Of a stretch of DNA of 64,000 nt, positions 49,584 to 58,795 are shown piece by piece. The stretch comes from Myxococcota bacterium (lineage in GTDB: Bacteria > Myxococcota_A > UBA796 > UBA9615 > JAKLKC01). The position numbers were made by a program, and so were the translations under genes. The notes under the pieces were generated by a model. It was not told the DNA's origin. It did no database searches and saw nothing but the letters and a program-made list of their open reading frames with translations. The stretch spans positions 62,001 through 126,000 of the forward strand of contig JAKLKC010000003.1 of assembly GCA_023150875.1 (NCBI GenBank), written 5' to 3'. The stretch's first letter is position 1. Every line of letters begins with the position of its first letter.

Positions 49584-51796
49584 GCGTGGACCGAGCCCGC
49601 GGCCCCTCCACCGCCGGTGGCGCCCCGGCGGGCGGCCACGAAGCCCTGCGCGTCGCGTTCCTGTGGCACATGCACCAGCCCGACTACCGCCACCCGGAGT
49701 CGGGGGAGGAGGTCATGCCCTGGGTGCGGCTGCACGCGCTCAAGGACTACTACGACGTGGCCCGGATCGTCGGCGAGGCGCCCCCCGGGGTGAGGATGAC
49801 CTTCAACCTCACCCCCGTCCTCCTCGTCCAGATCCAACAGTTGGAATGGCGTCCCTCCCAGGACCCCTTCTCGCGCCTCTCCCGGAAGCCCGTGGACCGG
49901 CTGCGCCTCGACGACAAGCTCTTCATCCTCCAGCACTTCTTCAGCGTGAACGAGGACCGGATGCTCCGGCCGCTGGACCGGTACGCCTGGCTCTACGAGC
50001 AGGTCCGGGCCGCCCACGGCCACCCGGAGCGGGTCCTCCAGCGCTTCTCGGACCAGGACTACCTGGACCTCCAGGTGCTGTTCAACCTCGCCTGGAGCGG
50101 TCGCACCCTGAGGGAGCGGCCGCCGGTGCGCCGGCTGCTGGCCAAGGGCCGCGGCTTCACCGAGGTGGAGAGGGACGAGCTGCTGGCCGTCCAGGACGCC
50201 TTCGTCGCCGAGGTCCTGCCCCTGTACCGCCGCCTCGCCGACGAGGGGCGGATCGAGCTGTCCACGACCCCCCTGAACCACCCCATCCTCCCCCTCCTGT
50301 GCGACCTCCAGGCCGCCCGGGAGGCCAACCCCCACTGCTCCGTGGACGGGATCTCCTTCCGCCACCCCGAGGACGCCCGGGAGCAGGTCGCCCGGGCCCG
50401 GGCCCTGGCGGAGGGGGCCCTGGGGCGGCGCCCCGAGGGGATGTGGCCGTCCGAGGGCAGCGTCTCGGAGGAGGCGGTCCGCCTCATGGGGGCCGAAGGG
50501 GTGCGATGGATCGCCACGGACCGGCAGGTGTTGGAACGCTCCCTCGCCCTCTCGGGGCGCCCCTCCGACCCCCTGGCCCACCTCACCCCCTGGCGGCTCC
50601 GGGGGGAGGGCAACCCCGCCACCTTCTTCCGCGACACCACCCTCTCGGACCTCATCGGCTTCACCTACTCCCGCTGGGAGCCCGAGGCCGCCGTGCGGGA
50701 CCTGCTGCACCGCGCGCGCTCCCTGCTCCAGTCCGTCCCCGATCCCGGCCGCGCCGTGCTGCCGGTGATCCTGGACGGCGAGAACGCCTGGGAGTTCTAC
50801 GCCGACCACGGGGTCCCCTTCCTGACCTGTCTGATGTCGGCCCTCGCCGCGGCCCCCGACGTGCGGGCGGTGACGATGTCCGAGGCCCTGGGGGCGGTGC
50901 CCGCCCGGGAGCTCCCCCGGCTGAGGGCGGGTTCCTGGATCCGCGCCGACTTCGACACCTGGGCCGGCCACCCCGAGAAGAACCGCGCCTGGGTCGCCAT
51001 CGTGGACGCCCGGTGCGAGCTGGAGGACCACCGCCGCAGGGGGGACGCCGATCCCGCCGCCCTGGCCAACGCCTACGACCACCTGCTTCGGGCCGAGGGG
51101 AGCGACTGGTTCTGGTGGCTCGGCGACGACCACTACACGCCGTTCAAGCGGGAGTTCGACGAGCTGTTCCGCCTGCACGTGGTGGCGGTGTGGCGAGCCC
51201 TGGGGGTGAGCCCGCCGGCCTACCTCTTCGAGCCCATCGCCGACCCGGCCCGGGCGGTGGCAGTCGAGACCCGGGAGCCCTTCCAACTCATTCGTCCCAC
51301 ATTGGACGGGGAGGCCCAACGCTACTACGAGTGGATGGGGGCGGGCTACTTCGACGTCGCCTTCCAGAAGGGGGCGATCTTCACCGGCGAGCCCCTGGTC
51401 CGTCGCGTCCACTACGGGTTCGACGAGGGGACCCTGTACCTTCGCCTCACGCCCCGGGAGGGACGGGCCGACGACGTGCTGGGGGAGGCGCGGGTCGAGG
51501 TCTGCGTGGACGACGCCGACCGGGACCGCCGCTGGACCTGGACTTTGGAGCCTGGCGGGTCCTGTCGCCTCCGGGACCAGGCCGGCGCCGAGGCGCCCCC
51601 CGGCAGGGTGGGCGTCGGCCTGGTGGTGGAGCTGGGGATCCCCCTGGCCTCCATGGACCTCGCCCCCGGACGCACCCTGCGCCTGCACGTCGAGATCGTC
51701 TCCCCCGACGGCCGGAGCGAGCGCCTGCCCCTGGAGGCCTCCATCCAGGCGGCGGTGCCACCGCCGGAGTTCAACCGCCTCAACTGGTCCCTATGA
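49580..51796 (+). CDS. GH57 alpha-amylase / glucanotransferase-type enzyme
   Basis: 738 residues, GTG start overlapping the previous TGA. The N-terminal GH57 barrel begins LRVAFLWHMHQPDYRHPESG. The probable nucleophile is Glu292 in GMWPSEGSVSEEAVRLMGAE, and the acid Asp399 in VILDGENAWEFYADHGVPFL. A C-terminal half (about 400-738) is the larger extra domain typical of COG1449-type enzymes (DWFWWLGDDHYTPFKREFDE and a beta-sandwich end). It likely trims or rearranges glucans. Amylase and 4-alpha-glucanotransferase activities cannot be separated by sequence here. Confidence 0.9.
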   Translation: MSVDRARGPSTAGGAPAGGHEALRVAFLWHMHQPDYRHPESGEEVMPWVRLHALKDYYDVARIVGEAPPGVRMTFNLTPVLLVQIQQLEWRPSQDPFSRLSRKPVDRLRLDDKLFILQHFFSVNEDRMLRPLDRYAWLYEQVRAAHGHPERVLQRFSDQDYLDLQVLFNLAWSGRTLRERPPVRRLLAKGRGFTEVERDELLAVQDAFVAEVLPLYRRLADEGRIELSTTPLNHPILPLLCDLQAAREANPHCSVDGISFRHPEDAREQVARARALAEGALGRRPEGMWPSEGSVSEEAVRLMGAEGVRWIATDRQVLERSLALSGRPSDPLAHLTPWRLRGEGNPATFFRDTTLSDLIGFTYSRWEPEAAVRDLLHRARSLLQSVPDPGRAVLPVILDGENAWEFYADHGVPFLTCLMSALAAAPDVRAVTMSEALGAVPARELPRLRAGSWIRADFDTWAGHPEKNRAWVAIVDARCELEDHRRRGDADPAALANAYDHLLRAEGSDWFWWLGDDHYTPFKREFDELFRLHVVAVWRALGVSPPAYLFEPIADPARAVAVETREPFQLIRPTLDGEAQRYYEWMGAGYFDVAFQKGAIFTGEPLVRRVHYGFDEGTLYLRLTPREGRADDVLGEARVEVCVDDADRDRRWTWTLEPGGSCRLRDQAGAEAPPGRVGVGLVVELGIPLASMDLAPGRTLRLHVEIVSPDGRSERLPLEASIQAAVPPPEFNRLNWSL

Positions 51797-51800
51797 GCCC

Positions 51801-52838
51801 ATGCCCGAACTGAGACACGATCCCATCCAGAAGCGCTGGGTCATCATCGCCACCGAGCGGTCGCGCAGGCCCTCCGACCTCCACGTCGGCTCGTCGGCGG
51901 TGGGGGACGCCGGGGCCTTCTGCCCCTTCTGCCCCGGCAACGAGTCCGCGACGCCGCCGGAGATCATGGCGATCCGCCCGCCGGGCTCCCACGCGGGGGC
52001 CCCCGATTGGAAGGTGCGGGTCGTCCCCAACAAGTTCCCCGCCCTGCGCATCGAGGGCAGCCCCGACCGGGAGGCCGCGGGGGTCTACGACCGGATGAAC
52101 GGGATCGGCGCCCACGAGGTGATCGTGGAGACGCCGGAGCACGGAACCTCCCTGGCGGACATGGACTACCGCGGGGTGGAGCGGGTGGTGCAGGCCTACG
52201 TCGCCCGGCAGGCGGACCTGCTGCGGGACCAGCGGTTCAAGTACGTGCTGGTGTTCAAGAACCACGGCGAGGTCGCCGGTGCCACCCTGTCGCATCCCCA
52301 CAGCCAGGTCATCGCCACGCCGGTGACTCCGCGCACCATCTCGACGGAGCTGACCTCGGCTCGGGAGCACTACCACCTGAAGGAGCGCTGTCTCTTCTGC
52401 GACGTGCTCGCCCAGGAGCTCCAGGCGGGGGCGCGGGTGGTGTGGAGCGACCCGATGTTCGCGGTGATCGCCCCCTACGCCTCCCGCTTCCCCTTCGAGC
52501 TGATGATCCTGCCCCGGCGGCACGGACACGCCATCACCGCCCTGACTCCCGAGGAGGTCTCGGGCCTGGCGCGCGTGTTGCGTGACACGTTGCGGCGCCT
52601 CAAGATCGCGCTGGGGGACCCCGCCTACAACTTCATGATACACACCGCGCCGAACCTGGACTACGAGCCCCGCCGGGTCACCTTCTGGCAGACGATCCCC
52701 TGGGACTTCCACTGGCACATCGAGATCATCCCCCGCCTCACCCAGGTGGCGGGCTTCGAGTGGGGCACGGGCTTCTACATCAACCCCACGGCACCCGAGG
52801 AGGCGGCGATGTTCCTGCGGGGGATCGAGCTGCGGTGA
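51801..52838 (+). CDS. galT: GalT-family nucleotidyltransferase (galactose-1-P uridylyltransferase-like)
   Basis: 345 residues. Opens LRHDPIQKRWVIIATERSRR; zinc-site Cys pair in FCPFCPGNESATP. The active-site motif is HPHSQVIATP (His165, His167), with HPHGQ in E. coli replaced by HPHSQ, as in many bacterial enzymes. A conserved second half (WDFHWHIEIIPRL) completes the two HIT-like domains. Standard role is the Leloir pathway; in this operon it might act on ADP- or UDP-glucose and Glc-1-P exchange. It begins 4 nt after the GH57 stop and its own stop overlaps glgA. Confidence 0.88.
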   Translation: MPELRHDPIQKRWVIIATERSRRPSDLHVGSSAVGDAGAFCPFCPGNESATPPEIMAIRPPGSHAGAPDWKVRVVPNKFPALRIEGSPDREAAGVYDRMNGIGAHEVIVETPEHGTSLADMDYRGVERVVQAYVARQADLLRDQRFKYVLVFKNHGEVAGATLSHPHSQVIATPVTPRTISTELTSAREHYHLKERCLFCDVLAQELQAGARVVWSDPMFAVIAPYASRFPFELMILPRRHGHAITALTPEEVSGLARVLRDTLRRLKIALGDPAYNFMIHTAPNLDYEPRRVTFWQTIPWDFHWHIEIIPRLTQVAGFEWGTGFYINPTAPEEAAMFLRGIELR

Positions 52839-54292
52839 GGGTCCTCCACGTCGCCGCGGAGTGCGCCCCCTGGGCGAAGGTGGGGGGGCTGGCGGACGTG
52901 ACCGGCGCCCTGCCCGCCGCGCTAAGCGCCGTGGGGGTGGACGCGGCCCTGGTCCTGCCCCTGTACCGCGAGGTGCGGGAGCGGGGGATCGAGGGGGAGC
53001 CGGTGGCGGGCCCCTTCCCGGTGCGCCTCGGGGGGAGGGCCTGGCCGGTGACCCTGAGGCGGGCCACCCACCCCGAGGGCTTCCCGGTGGTGCTCCTGGA
53101 GTGCGACGAGCTTTACGACCGGGAGGGGATCTACGTCGACCCGGGGACCCGGGAGCCCTTCCCGGACGACCTGGAGCGCTTCGGGGTGCTGTGCCGGGGG
53201 GCACTGTGGGCGGCGCAGGTCCTCGGCAGGTGGGACCTCCTCCACGCCCACGACGCCCACGCCGCGGCGGCGGTGGCGATGCTCGCCGCCGGCTACCGCC
53301 ACACGCCGCTGGAGTGGACGCGCTCGGTCCTGTCGCTCCACAACGCCGGCTACCAGGGCCTCCACCCCCTCGCGGCGGCGGCGACGCTGGAGCTGCCCCT
53401 CGGGGACACCCGCCCCGGGGGCCCGGCGGAGTTCTGGGGACGGCTCAACCTGCTCAAGGCGGGGATCTGCGCCGCCGACGGCCTGCACACCGTGAGCGAG
53501 ACCTACGCCCGGGAGATCGTCTCGGGCCCGGAGTTCGGCTTCGGCCTGGAGGGGGTGCTCCGGGAGCGGGCGGACCGCCTGGTGGGGATCCCCAACGGCA
53601 TCGACACCCGGGCCTGGGACCCGTCCCGGGATCCCCACCTGCCGGCCCGCTACGACGCCGCGGACCGGTCGGGCAAGGCGGAGTGCAAGCGCGCCGTTCA
53701 CCGCCTGGCGGGGTGGGACGAGTCCGACCTGTCCCGCCCCCTGCTGGCGGTGGTGAGCCGGCTGGTGGACCAGAAGGGCCCGGACCTGGTGTTGGAAGCC
53801 CTCCCCGCCCTGTTGGACTCCGGGGCGAGGCTGGTGGTCCTGGGCGCCGGGAGCCGGGAGTACGAGGACGCCTTCACCCGTGCCGCCGCCTCCCGCCCGG
53901 ACGGGATCTGGACGCGGATCGGCTTCGACGAGCCCCTGGCCCACCGCATCGAGGCGGGCGCCGACGTCTTCCTGATGCCCTCCCGCTACGAGCCCTGCGG
54001 GCTGAACCAGATGTACAGCATGAGGTACGGCACGGTCCCCGTGGTGCGCGCGACCGGGGGCCTCGCCGACACCGTCCTGGAGTGGGACCCGACCACGGGG
54101 CGAGGTACGGGGTTCCGCTTCGAGGCCCCCACCTCCGAGGCCCTCCTCGCCGCCACCGCGCGGGCGCTGGAGACCTACCGCGACCCCCACGCCTGGGCCC
54201 GCCTGGTCTGGAACGGCATGGCGCGGGACTTCTCGTGGGAGGGGGCGGCGGCGCGGTACAAGGACTGGTACGAGGGGGTGGGGAGGGGGTAG
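52835..54292 (+). CDS. glgA: Glycogen synthase (GT5)
   Basis: 485 residues, GTG start overlapping the galT stop (GTGA). N-terminal motif MRVLHVAAECAPWAKVGGLA followed by DVTGALPAAL contains the K-x-G-G-L ADP-glucose loop. Further GT5 motifs: LHAHDAHAAAAVAMLAAGYR, HNAGYQGLHPLAAAATLELP, GIPNGIDTRAWDPS, and MPSRYEPCGLNQMYSMRYGT. It elongates alpha-1,4 chains from ADP-glucose; all other operon genes act around this step. Lacks the extra carbohydrate-binding domain of some GT5 enzymes. Confidence 0.95.
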   Translation: MRVLHVAAECAPWAKVGGLADVTGALPAALSAVGVDAALVLPLYREVRERGIEGEPVAGPFPVRLGGRAWPVTLRRATHPEGFPVVLLECDELYDREGIYVDPGTREPFPDDLERFGVLCRGALWAAQVLGRWDLLHAHDAHAAAAVAMLAAGYRHTPLEWTRSVLSLHNAGYQGLHPLAAAATLELPLGDTRPGGPAEFWGRLNLLKAGICAADGLHTVSETYAREIVSGPEFGFGLEGVLRERADRLVGIPNGIDTRAWDPSRDPHLPARYDAADRSGKAECKRAVHRLAGWDESDLSRPLLAVVSRLVDQKGPDLVLEALPALLDSGARLVVLGAGSREYEDAFTRAAASRPDGIWTRIGFDEPLAHRIEAGADVFLMPSRYEPCGLNQMYSMRYGTVPVVRATGGLADTVLEWDPTTGRGTGFRFEAPTSEALLAATARALETYRDPHAWARLVWNGMARDFSWEGAAARYKDWYEGVGRG

Positions 54293-54402
54293 GCTCCTCA
54301 CTCCCCCCGGCGGCTCCGCGTCCCGCGGGTGCTCACCTCGCCGCCCGACCGCCACTCCGCCCCTTCCCCCGTCCCGCCCGGCCCGCGCACGTCACGAAAC
54401 GG

Positions 54403-54431
54403 TTGATCCTGGGGCTCGCCGGAGGCATCAT
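54403..54431 (+). promoter_or_regulatory. Putative promoter of the amine oxidase gene
   Basis: TTGATC (54403-54408), 17-nt spacer, CATCAT (54426-54431). Transcription would begin just before the hairpin at 54444-54464. Confidence 0.4.
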
Positions 54432-54443
54432 GCGCCATCGCCC

Positions 54444-54464
54444 GGGCGGAACGGTTTTCCGCCC
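54444..54464 (+). promoter_or_regulatory. 8-bp perfect hairpin at the 5' end of the amine oxidase mRNA
   Basis: GGGCGGAA (54444-54451) and TTCCGCCC (54457-54464) with a 5-nt loop. AAGGAG (54468-54473) and ATG 54480 follow directly. It may protect the mRNA 5' end or modulate initiation. Confidence 0.45.
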
Positions 54465-54479
54465 TGCAAGGAGTCGGTG

Positions 54480-56198
54480 ATGGCGCGTTCTCCGCTCTTC
54501 TCGAGGATGGCCCAGGTCCACCGCATGGGGCGCTACTGCGAGGACCACGGGCTGAGCGCCCGGCAGGCCCGGGAGCGGCTGGACGACCTGCGGTGGGCGG
54601 CGGAGCGCGGGCGGTGGTCGCGGCGGCAGGTGCTGGCGGCGCTGGGGATCGGCGCGGCCGGGCTCGCTTCGACGTCCATCCTGGGGGCGCGGAAGAGTCA
54701 CGCCGGGGGTGGCGGCGGGGGAGGTGGCAATGGGCAGGGGTCCTCCCCGCGAGTTGCCATCGTGGGCGGGGGCATGGCGGGGATCGCGTGCGCGGATCGC
54801 CTCGAACGATCCGGCGTGGTTCCGGTGGTGTACGAGGCCAGCAGCCGCCTGGGCGGCCGGATCCGCACCTGGAGGGGCTTCCCGGGGGGCCTGGTCGCCG
54901 AGGCCGGCGGCGAGATGATCGACAACCTCCACAAGACGATCCTCGGCTACGCCATCGAACTTGGACTCGCCCGGGAGGACCTGGGCAAGAACCCCGGCGA
55001 TCCGCTCTACTACTTCGGTGGCGCGCACTGGCACGAGGACGACATCGTCGACGAGTACCGCGAGATGGTGGACCGGATGCGCCCGGACCTCCAGGCCTGC
55101 TCCGGCTCGCCGACGTTCTACTCCCACACCGCCGAGGACGTGACGCTGGACAACACCGATCTGGCGACCTACCTCGACGCCCGTGCGGGCGACCTCCCGC
55201 GGGTGCGGGAGGCGCTGGCCCAGGCCTACGTGTCCGAGTACGGCCTCGAGTGCGCCGAGCAGTCCATGCTCAACATGCTGCTCTTCATCCACCTGGACAG
55301 CAGCCGCAACTTCCGCGAGTTCGGCGTGTTCAGCGACGAGCGATACCACCTCACCGAGGGGAACGACCAGCTCGTCCTCGGGCTGGCGGCGCGCCTCGCC
55401 GCCACCATCAACACCGGGGCGAAGCTGACGCGCCTCGCCCGGGACGTCTCGGGCGGCTTCCTGCTCTACTTCAACGGCTCCGCGGAGGCCGAGGTCGCCG
55501 ACGCGGTGGTGCTGACCCTTCCCTTCTCGGTGCTCCGGGGCGTCGACCTGGACGCCAGCCTCGACCTGAGCGAGGACAAGCGCCGCGCCATCGACACCCT
55601 GGGCTACGGGGCCAACTGCAAGACCATGGTGCTGTTCGACGGCCGGCCGTGGAGCGACCTGGCCGGAAGCAACGGCCTCGTCTACAGCGACCTGCCCAAC
55701 GTGCAGAACGCCTGGGAGACCAACTACACCAAGGCCGGGGCCTCCGGAGTGCTCACCGACTACTCCGGTGGAGATCGGGCGAAGGATCTCCAGGTTACGG
55801 GGACGGGGTACTACTGCGGGTCCTGCCACGTCGGACCGGTCGGCGACCTGAACATCGAAGACTCGCTGATCCAGTCCCAGGTCCAAGCCTTCCTCGCCGA
55901 CCTGGACGTGATCATCCCCGGCGCGGCGGCCCGCGCGGCGACCGAGGACGGCAAGTTCGTGGTCCACCGCGGCCACTGGCTGCCCCAGAGCGCCTCCAAG
56001 GGCTCCTACACCTGCTACGCCCCCGGCCAGTTCACCCAGGTGGCGGGGTTGGAGGGGGAGCCCGCGGGGTTGCTCAAGTTCGCGGGCGAGCACGCCAACT
56101 CCTTCTACGAGTGGCAGGGCTTCATGGAGGGCGCGGCGCTGTCCGGGATCGACGCCGCCGAGGCCCTCCTCGACGACATCCGGGACGGCCGACTCTAG
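54480..56198 (+). CDS. Tat-exported flavin-dependent amine oxidase
   Basis: 572 residues. A 45-residue cytoplasmic-type N-region is followed by a twin-arginine signal SRRQVLAALGIGAAGLAST (RR48-49), then a Gly-rich linker (about 75-88). FAD-binding: VAIVGGGMAGIACADRLERS and EASSRLGGRIRTW. The end KFAGEHANSFYEWQGFMEGA followed by LSGIDAAEAL is the conserved C-terminal FAD contact of monoamine oxidases/polyamine oxidases. It probably oxidises amines or amino acids in the periplasm. ATG 54480 is best placed after AAGGAG; a GTG precedes it directly in frame. Convergent with hrpB. Confidence 0.9.
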   Translation: MARSPLFSRMAQVHRMGRYCEDHGLSARQARERLDDLRWAAERGRWSRRQVLAALGIGAAGLASTSILGARKSHAGGGGGGGGNGQGSSPRVAIVGGGMAGIACADRLERSGVVPVVYEASSRLGGRIRTWRGFPGGLVAEAGGEMIDNLHKTILGYAIELGLAREDLGKNPGDPLYYFGGAHWHEDDIVDEYREMVDRMRPDLQACSGSPTFYSHTAEDVTLDNTDLATYLDARAGDLPRVREALAQAYVSEYGLECAEQSMLNMLLFIHLDSSRNFREFGVFSDERYHLTEGNDQLVLGLAARLAATINTGAKLTRLARDVSGGFLLYFNGSAEAEVADAVVLTLPFSVLRGVDLDASLDLSEDKRRAIDTLGYGANCKTMVLFDGRPWSDLAGSNGLVYSDLPNVQNAWETNYTKAGASGVLTDYSGGDRAKDLQVTGTGYYCGSCHVGPVGDLNIEDSLIQSQVQAFLADLDVIIPGAAARAATEDGKFVVHRGHWLPQSASKGSYTCYAPGQFTQVAGLEGEPAGLLKFAGEHANSFYEWQGFMEGAALSGIDAAEALLDDIRDGRL

Positions 56199-56225
56199 GT
56201 CCCTGCGGCCGACCAGCGGAGGCCC

Positions 56226-58784
56226 TCATCGCCGCGCCGCTGGCGGCTCGGCGTTCAGCGGGTCCTCGGGCCAGGAGTGGCGGGGGTAGCGGCGGCGGAG
56301 CTCGGAGCGGATCCCGGGGTAGTGACGCTTCCAGAAGCCGGCGAGGTCGGTGGTGACCTGGACGGCGCGGTGGTTGGGCGCCAGGAGGTGGAGGACCAGG
56401 GGGACGCGGCCGGGGCCGATCGCCGGGCCGTCCGCCATGCCGAAGAAGTCCTGGAGGCGGGACTCCACCCAGGGGGTGCGGCCGGGGGAGTAGTGGACGG
56501 GGGCGCGGCGGCCACCGGGGAGTTGGACCGCTTCCGGCGCCAGCCTGTCCAACTTGGGACGAGCGCCCGGGCCGAGGTGTTGGATCCAGGCCCCCGGCAG
56601 GTCCGCGCGCCGCAGCTCTTCCAACGAGCCCCGGCCCCGGCAGAGGGAGGCGAGGACCGTGCGGCGGGCGTCGTCGTCCAAAGGCGGTAGGCCCGCGTCG
56701 GGGGCGGCTTCCCGCACGAAGGCGATCCGCGCCAGGAGCCGGTCGTGGGCCTCGCCGTCGCACAGGGAGCGGGGGTCCAGGGCGAGGGCGGCCGATTCCA
56801 GCGCCCGGGTGGTCCGCGGATCGTCCCGGGGGGCGGGTCGCCGGGACTCGTCGATCACCAGGCGGTCGTACACCAGGCGCTCCACCCGCTCGACCCGCTC
56901 CGAGGTGGCGTTCCAGGCGATCTCCGCCTCCTCCCGCAGCGCCTCCCCCGGCAGGTCGATGAGCCAGTCCGCCTCGATGGCGCTGGCGAGGCGGACCAGG
57001 GGCACCCCCTGGCGCTCCTCGGCGTCCACCGCCACCACCAGCGGCGCGTCCCGGACGCAGCTCGACTCCGCCAGACGCGCCGATCCGCCCCCCGCCAGGA
57101 GCAGGTCCACCTCCCCCTTGCGCTCGCCCCCCGCGGCGCGGCGGCGGGCCACCCGGTCGGGGTAGGCGGCCAGGATCGCCTGGAGCAGCGCCCGGTCCCG
57201 CTCCCCGGGGTCGGCGGGCCCGGAGGAGGGGGGCCGGCCCGAGGCGGCGGGGCGGCGCAGTTGCCGGACCACCCTCATGGCCCCCCGCGCCGCGTCGGGA
57301 TCCAGGCCGAGGGAGCGGCACCGGGCCTCGGCGAAGCCCGCGGCGGCGGCCTGCTCGAAGAGGCCCGCCAGCTCCAGCACGTCCGACTCCCCCCGCAGGA
57401 CCGCCGCCGTCCGGCCCCGGTCGGCCCGCACGTCCCTCTCCCCCAGGAGGGCCGCCACCGCCGCCGCCTCGCCCCCGATCCCCCGGGCCTCGCCCTCCAC
57501 CAGCAGGCGGGCCAGCCGGGGGTGGAGGGGGTGGCGGAGCATGGCGCGGCCGGTGGGGGTGAGGGCGCCGTCGCCGGTGACGGCGCCGAGGCGCTGGAGC
57601 AGGCGGTCCGCGGCGGCGAGGGCCGCCGCCGGCGGGGCCTCGTACCACTCGAAGGCGGCGAGGTCGGCGATCCCCGCGGCGTGGAGTTGGAGGGCCTCCT
57701 GGGCGAGGTCGGCGCGGCGCACCTCGGGGGCGTCGAACTCGGGGCGGGTGTCGTGGTCGTGGCGGGTGAAGAGGCGCACGCAGAGGCCCGGGCGGGTCCT
57801 CCCGGCGCGGCCCGCCCGCTGGGCGGCCGAGGCACGGCTCACCTTCCGCACCCTCAGGGTGGGCAGGCCGGTCCACGGATCGTGGGAGGGGATCCGGGCG
57901 AGGCCCGAGTCCACCACCGCCACCACGCCGTCGATGGTCACCGACGTCTCGGCGACGTTGGTGGAGAGGATCACCTTGCGCCGGTCGGAGGGGCCCACCG
58001 CCCGTGCGGTCTCGGTTGCGGGCAGGTCGCCGTGGAGGGGGAGCACCCGCAGGGAGGCCCGGTCGGCGAGGGGGGCCAGGGCCTCGGCGCAGCGGCGGAT
58101 CTCGGCGGCGCCGGGCAGGAAGACCAGCACGTCGCCTTCGAGACCACCGTCCACGAGGCGGCGGACGGCGTCCCGGACCTGGGCCGGGAGGGGCCGGCCG
58201 TCGGGGAGGGGGGCGTGCTCGACTGCCACCTCGAACCGGCGGCCCTCGGAGCGGAGGCGGGGGCAGCCCCCCAGGAACTCGGCCACCGGCCCGGCGTCCA
58301 GGGTGGCGGACATGACCACGAGGCGCAGCTCGGGGCGGCGCTCGCGCTGGAGGCGCCGGAGCAGGGCCAGGCCGACGTCGCCGGGGAGGTGGCGCTCGTG
58401 GAACTCGTCCAGCACCACCGCCGCCACGCCCCGCAGCTCGGGATCGGCGAGGAGGCGGCGGGCGAGCAGCCCCTCGGTGACGAAGCGCAGGCGGGTCCGC
58501 GCCGAGGCGACCTCCTCGAACCGGACCTGGTAGCCCACCCGCCCCCCGGGGGCCTCGCCCAGCTCCCGGGCGACCTGCTCGCAGGCCAGGCGCGTGGCGA
58601 GGCGGCGGGGCTGGAGGACCAGGACCTCCCCCTCTTCGGCCAGCCCTCCCTCCACCAGGGCCCAGGGGACCCGAGTGGTCTTGCCCGCCCCCGGCGGGGC
58701 CTCCAGCACCAGCGAGGGGCCGGACCGCAGGCAGGCGAGCACATCCGGGAGGAGGGGGTCGATGGGGAGGGAGGGGCGGGGCAC
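56226..58784 (-). CDS. hrpB: ATP-dependent RNA helicase HrpB
   Basis: 852 residues, GTG start 58784. DExH helicase: Walker A EAPPGAGKTTRVPWAL, VLQPRRLATRLACEQVARE, DEAH-variant VVLDEFHERHLPGDV, SAT motif LVVMSATLDAGPV, motif V ILSTNVAETSVTIDGVVAVV, motif VI AQRAGRAGRTRPG. The C-terminal HrpB domain is complete (SPGRTPWVESRLQDFFGMAD). It starts 11 bp after the xth stop and is probably co-transcribed with it. The physiological role is poorly defined in most bacteria. Confidence 0.94.
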   Translation of the reverse strand: MPRPSLPIDPLLPDVLACLRSGPSLVLEAPPGAGKTTRVPWALVEGGLAEEGEVLVLQPRRLATRLACEQVARELGEAPGGRVGYQVRFEEVASARTRLRFVTEGLLARRLLADPELRGVAAVVLDEFHERHLPGDVGLALLRRLQRERRPELRLVVMSATLDAGPVAEFLGGCPRLRSEGRRFEVAVEHAPLPDGRPLPAQVRDAVRRLVDGGLEGDVLVFLPGAAEIRRCAEALAPLADRASLRVLPLHGDLPATETARAVGPSDRRKVILSTNVAETSVTIDGVVAVVDSGLARIPSHDPWTGLPTLRVRKVSRASAAQRAGRAGRTRPGLCVRLFTRHDHDTRPEFDAPEVRRADLAQEALQLHAAGIADLAAFEWYEAPPAAALAAADRLLQRLGAVTGDGALTPTGRAMLRHPLHPRLARLLVEGEARGIGGEAAAVAALLGERDVRADRGRTAAVLRGESDVLELAGLFEQAAAAGFAEARCRSLGLDPDAARGAMRVVRQLRRPAASGRPPSSGPADPGERDRALLQAILAAYPDRVARRRAAGGERKGEVDLLLAGGGSARLAESSCVRDAPLVVAVDAEERQGVPLVRLASAIEADWLIDLPGEALREEAEIAWNATSERVERVERLVYDRLVIDESRRPAPRDDPRTTRALESAALALDPRSLCDGEAHDRLLARIAFVREAAPDAGLPPLDDDARRTVLASLCRGRGSLEELRRADLPGAWIQHLGPGARPKLDRLAPEAVQLPGGRRAPVHYSPGRTPWVESRLQDFFGMADGPAIGPGRVPLVLHLLAPNHRAVQVTTDLAGFWKRHYPGIRSELRRRYPRHSWPEDPLNAEPPAARR

Positions 58785-58795
58785 GGGAGCCAGGA

